A stretch of 64,000 nucleotides of DNA from Lumnitzera littorea (taxonomy: Eukaryota > Streptophyta > Magnoliopsida > Myrtales > Combretaceae). This document shows, in pieces, positions 60,403 through 64,000 of this stretch (position 1 is the first letter of the stretch; the number at the start of each line of letters is the position of its first letter). The notes beneath the pieces were generated by a model. That model searched no databases. It saw only the letters and a program-made list of their open reading frames with translations, and had not been told where the DNA came from. A program made the position numbers and the translations under genes. The DNA is taken from assembly GCA_024138015.1 (NCBI GenBank), contig JAMXBB010000011.1, positions 66,416,308 to 66,480,307 on the forward strand, given 5' to 3'.

Positions 60403-60839
60403 GAAGGTTCATAGTAAGTAAGTTGCTATTCATCTGTGATTATTACTGTGTAGTGTATAGTGTTGTTATGAAAGTGTGTTATGGTTACGTGAAGGATTAG
60501 TTATAGTGTTTTAATAAGTAGTAGAAGTAGCAATGTTGTTCTATGGAAGTTATAGCAAAATACTTTGTTTTACTCTGTTTTGAACTTTAAAAAATAGAGC
60601 AAGCTTCAATTGGGTTATATTTTCCTTCGAAGCAGTTGCTGCATTTGTGGTCAAAGTTTACTTGGATTTGAATATTCGTATGGAGAAGTGAGAGTGCAAG
60701 TTGATTGATTTGAAGATTGTGTAGTTGTTTTTGGAATATTAAAGTTTCGAGTATTGTTGAAGTTTTGTTGAGAGGATAATATTAAGTCAAGGAAAAGATT
60801 ATTGATTCAAGTGTGAATGCTGGTACTAGAAATGATAAT

Positions 60840-61925
60840 AGTGGTATCATCCAAAATGGTTGACAACCCCTAAATACCCCTAGAAGCATAGACAAGCAAT
60901 TCGACGAAATATTTAACTTGATAGTTGACTTAACCAAAGCTATTCATGCATTAGCTTTTCGACTTGCTGATACTGCTCAAAATACTCCTTAAGCTGCCTA
61001 ACCTACTAGAGGACAAGTCCCAGTTCGATAAAACCAACGTGGAGGGATAGGAGAACGTGTACGTAGGAGAATTGACTTAGGTGAGGTAGATGAAGAGGAC
61101 GAAGAGGAGTATGTTGAGGTAGAAGAGTAAGCTCATGTACCCCAAGCTATTGACCATGTAATACTTCAAATTCTGAGCTTTAATGGTTCTAGAGATGTCG
61201 ATAATTATCTCGATTGGAAGAAAAAAGTGGAAGGAGTTTTTGAATACTATTAGTATGAGGACCATAAGAAAGTGAGAACTGCTTCTATAAAGTTCTTAGG
61301 CTTTGCTGTGATGCGGTAGAGGAACTTCTAGACTATGAGGAGACAAGAAGGATACAAAAAAAATAGCACTTGGCTCGAGATGAAGAGAGTCCTTAGATCC
61401 AGATTTGTTCTTGATACCTACCTACAAGATACTTTTTCTCAACTTCAAAAGTTAAGGTAAGGGAGCCAAAATATTGATGAATATATGCAAGAATTTCAAA
61501 TACTCATGATTTGATGTGAGGTTGATAAGCCTTCAACTCGAACAATATCCAACTTCCTTACTAGGTTGAGATATGATATTCGAGATATCATGGAGCTTCA
61601 ACAATTTGCCACGTTGGACGAGGTTATAAGGATTGCCCAATATGTGGAAGGGCAAAGGAGAAATAGGCTAATCTAACCTCAAGTTAATCGATCTATTAAG
61701 AGTAGCCGCCCTACTTAATGGGGTAACTAAGCTCCACAAAGTATTGACTCTTATAGGAGAGTTGAAGTTTTGACTAAGGAGAAGAGTCATATTACCAACT
61801 AAGAATTGTTGAGGAGAACTTACAAGAAATGACAAGGGTTTGGATGAAAGACAAGTTAGATTAAATGCTTCAAGTGTTAAGGATTTGGGCACATAATCGC
61901 CCAATGTCCAAACAGACGAACTATG
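60840..61925 (+). pseudogene. Gag of the terminal gypsy element
   Basis: Readable blocks: ILSFNGSRDVDNYLDWKKKV, VFEYY, HKKVRTASIKFLGFA, STWLEMKRVLRSRFV, YLQDTFSQLQKLR, IDEYMQEFQILMI and FLTRLRYDIRDIMELQQFAT. The zinc knuckle at 61866-61907 is CFKC-stop-GFGHIIAQC (C-x2-C-x4-H-x4-C with one TAA inside). Frame changes near 61290-61360. Confidence 0.82.
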
Positions 61926-62119
61926 ATCATTAAGGGTGATGCTCCGAAGATTGAACTAGATAGTACGAATGAGGAGCTAGAAGAAAGAGAAGGGTTGGAA
62001 AAGAACACTGAGAGTAATGAGGAACTAGTTGAGGAGGATGTGTTTACGGAAGATTTAGATAAGCTGACTTTGGTTGTTCGACATATGATGAGCATTGAAG
62101 TGTTTATCAAAGAAGAGTG

Positions 62120-62520
62120 AGGAGAGAATCTACTGTACATCACTTGAAAGGTGAATGAGCAAGTATGTACGCTCATAGTGGACAATGGAAGTTGTTCTAA
62201 TATAGCATCTATCGACCTAGTTCAAAAGCTTAGTTTGCCAACCTTATCACATCCCAGGCCATATAAATTGCATTAGCTAAATAAGAAGGGAGCACTACAT
62301 GTCATCCAACAAATATTACTGCCGATCTCAATTGAGAATTACTCTAATGAGATCCTCTATGGTATCTTTCCCATGTACATGTTACGTGTGTTGTTAAGCT
62401 AACCTTGGCAATTTGATCAAAGGGTCATACATGTTAGGTTTTGAAACATGTATGCATTGGAGAAGAATGGAAGGAAGATCACTTTGAACCCCATGACCTC
62501 GAATTAGGTAAGTAAACTAC
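62120..62520 (+). pseudogene. Protease of the terminal gypsy element
   Basis: VCTLIVDNGSCSNIASIDLV contains the active-site loop at 62178-62192 (D-N-G instead of D-G-G or D-T-G). Then LSLPTLSHPRPYKLH, PWQFDQRVIHVRF and NGRKITLNPMTSN follow. One stop lies in the YKLH-stop-LNKKG part and another before PWQFD. Confidence 0.75.
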
Positions 62521-62639
62521 AAGCTAAGTTACCCCAAGGATTAGAGAAGGCTTTGGTTTTGAGTTGAGCCAAGCTCTGAGAAACCATCATGTTTGACATG
62601 CTAACCTTTTTGTTAATAAGAAGGCTCTTGGAGTTAAAT

Positions 62640-63480
62640 GAGCAAGCTGTGCTACTTGAGGAAATCTGAAAGCTGCTAGATGAATATTTTAACTTGTTTC
62701 CAAAGCAGTTACCTATAGGATTACCCCCTATTCAAGGCATTAAACACAACATTGATTTGATACCTGGTGCTACCTTACTGAACAACCCATCTTATTGGAT
62801 GAATCCAAAGAAGTTGCTAAGCTCCAGAGATAAGTTAACGAACTATTAGAGAAGGGATATGTGAATGAGAGTTTCAACCCATGTGCCGTGCCTACATTAC
62901 TAGTGCTAAAGAAGGATGGCACTCGGTGAATGTGTGTAGATATCAAAGTTGTGAATAAAATTATGATCAAGTACAAGTATCCCAGTTCGAGGTAAGATAA
63001 TATGTTGGACGAATTGAGTGATGCTAGAGTTTTCAGTAAGACTGACCTGAAGTCAAGTTACCACCAAATTTGTATGAGGCAAGGTGATGAATGGAAAACT
63101 ATCTTCAAAACTCGACATAGTTTGTATGAGTAGATGGTGATGCCTTTTGGGCTATCAAACACCCCAAGCATTTTTATGCAATTGATGAACCATATTCTAA
63201 GAGACATGATTGGAAGATTTGTCGTAGGTTACTTCGACAACATCCTTATGTACAACGTTGACTTGGTAAGCCATATTGACCATCGCTAAGTTGTTTTAAA
63301 TGTCATCTGAATAGAGAAATTGTTTGGAAATCCAAAGAAATGTTGTTTCTATTGAGAAGAGGTTATCTTCCTAGGATACGTGGTTAATGGGGGAGGATTG
63401 AGAGTTGATGAAGAGAAAGTTCCAGCCATTGTTGAGTGGTCGACTCCATCTTCTTGTACTAAGGTGAAGAGCTTCCACAA
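62640..63480 (+). pseudogene. Reverse transcriptase of the terminal gypsy element
   Basis: LPIGLPPIQGIKHNIDLIPG opens the domain. VFSKTDLKSSYHQICMRQGD is motif A and MPFGLSNTPSIFMQLMNHIL follows. The catalytic box at 63230-63241 reads YFDN instead of YFDD, a loss of one catalytic Asp. Then VFLGYVV and EEKVPAIVEWSTPSS mark the connection. Frame changes near 62900 and 63340. Confidence 0.82.
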
Positions 63481-63629
63481 ATTGGCTTCCTCTTACTGAC
63501 AATTCATTCTTGGCTTCAGCTCAATAGTTGCACCCTTAACCAAGTTGAAAAAGAAGAATGTAAAGTTCAAATGAAGAGAGAGAGAAAAGGAGTTTTACCA
63601 AAGTAAAAGCAAGGTTAATCTCTACCCTA

Positions 63630-64000
63630 GTCTTGGCTTTGCCCGACTTCGAGAAAGTATTTGAGCTTGAATACAATGTATCATGTGTCGGCATTGGAGC
63701 TGTACTGATGCAAGAAGGCGACTTGTTGCCTATCATAGTGAAAAGCTTACAGGGGCACAACTGAACTACTTTGTGTATGATAAAGAACTTTTGGTATCGA
63801 TCCGAGCTCTTCGTGTATGGCTACATTATCTTCTACCAAAAAAATTTATCACATACACCAATTATGAATCACTGAGGTATCTGTAGAGTCAACCAAAGAT
63901 CTCAAAGAGACAAGCTCGATGGATTGAGTTCCTAGAAGGTTTGTTGATGCCTTATCAAGAAGATATGTTCTTCTCAACAAGCTACAGACTAAACTTTTAG
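63630..64000 (+). pseudogene. RNase H of the terminal gypsy element
   Basis: A 67-codon frame has LVAYHSEKLTGAQLNYFVYD, KELLVSIRALRVWLHYLLPK and TNYESLRYL, the middle of gypsy RNase H. The window end (about 63925-63965) reads RWIEFLE directly followed by an ADALSRRY-type block in another frame, so a piece between these two conserved blocks has been deleted. Confidence 0.8.

Larger units (their letters stand above)
59515..64000 (+). mobile_element. Ty3/gypsy retrotransposon, cut by the window end
   Basis: The order is LTR, primer-binding site, gag with a CCHC knuckle, protease, RT and RNase H; the window stops before integrase. Sequence style (IDGGSC-type protease, LPPIQGIKHNIDLIPGA entry to RT) fits chromovirus-like gypsy elements, but no chromodomain can be seen because the 3' part is outside. 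Stops and frame changes throughout show it is dead. Confidence 0.82.

Overview
The window reads as nuclear DNA of a flowering plant, most likely a eudicot. It is AT-rich, its genes are split by GT...AG introns, its gene families are plant-specific, and much of it is decayed LTR retrotransposons. No species can be named from sequence alone. The only convincing host genes lie between about 31.9 and 40.0 kb and at 54.4-55.8 kb.

Layout. 1-10.1 kb is gene-poor, with one Tourist-like MITE, microsatellites and a degenerate repeat pair. 10.1-30.5 kb is one old Ty3/gypsy element of the Tat lineage with decayed LTRs. Its gag is interrupted by two solo LTRs of a different, roughly 3-kb gypsy LTR family, in opposite orientation and 77 bp apart, so 11398-17610 is a 6.2-kb inverted repeat. 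A third solo LTR of that family sits near the 3' end (26579-29527). Short target duplications (ACGTC, ACACC/ACACT and GTTGA) show three separate insertions. Between integrase and the 3' LTR the Tat element carries a long antisense coding region (about 26.1-23.4 kb, minus strand) with coiled-coil segments.

Host genes. A mitochondrial-type aldehyde dehydrogenase (ALDH2B class, plus strand, ten exons seen, first exon not found) lies tail to tail with a SPARK-type receptor-like kinase (minus strand, 40010 to about 35.9 kb). The kinase has a signal peptide, cysteine-rich ectodomain, membrane span and kinase domain, but carries a 2-bp deletion in one kinase exon and a second lesion at its C-terminus, so it is called a probable pseudogene. 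An intronless UDP-glycosyltransferase (UGT90A-like, minus strand, 55788-54436) keeps its PSPG box but lacks about 20 residues just before it.

Other mobile DNA. There is a second Tat-type gag remnant with a 40-bp minisatellite (41.8-43.5 kb). A 5'-truncated LINE (minus strand, 53.8-46.8 kb) is split by a 3'-truncated Copia element flanked by an unusually long 25-bp duplication. A second Tourist-like MITE lies at 56.5 kb, and a Ty3/gypsy element (59.5-64.0 kb) runs off the right edge.

I found no operon-like or defence-like new system. The points most worth checking are the damaged kinase, the opposed solo LTRs and their conserved intron signals, the antisense coding region of the Tat element, and the atypical Copia insertion.
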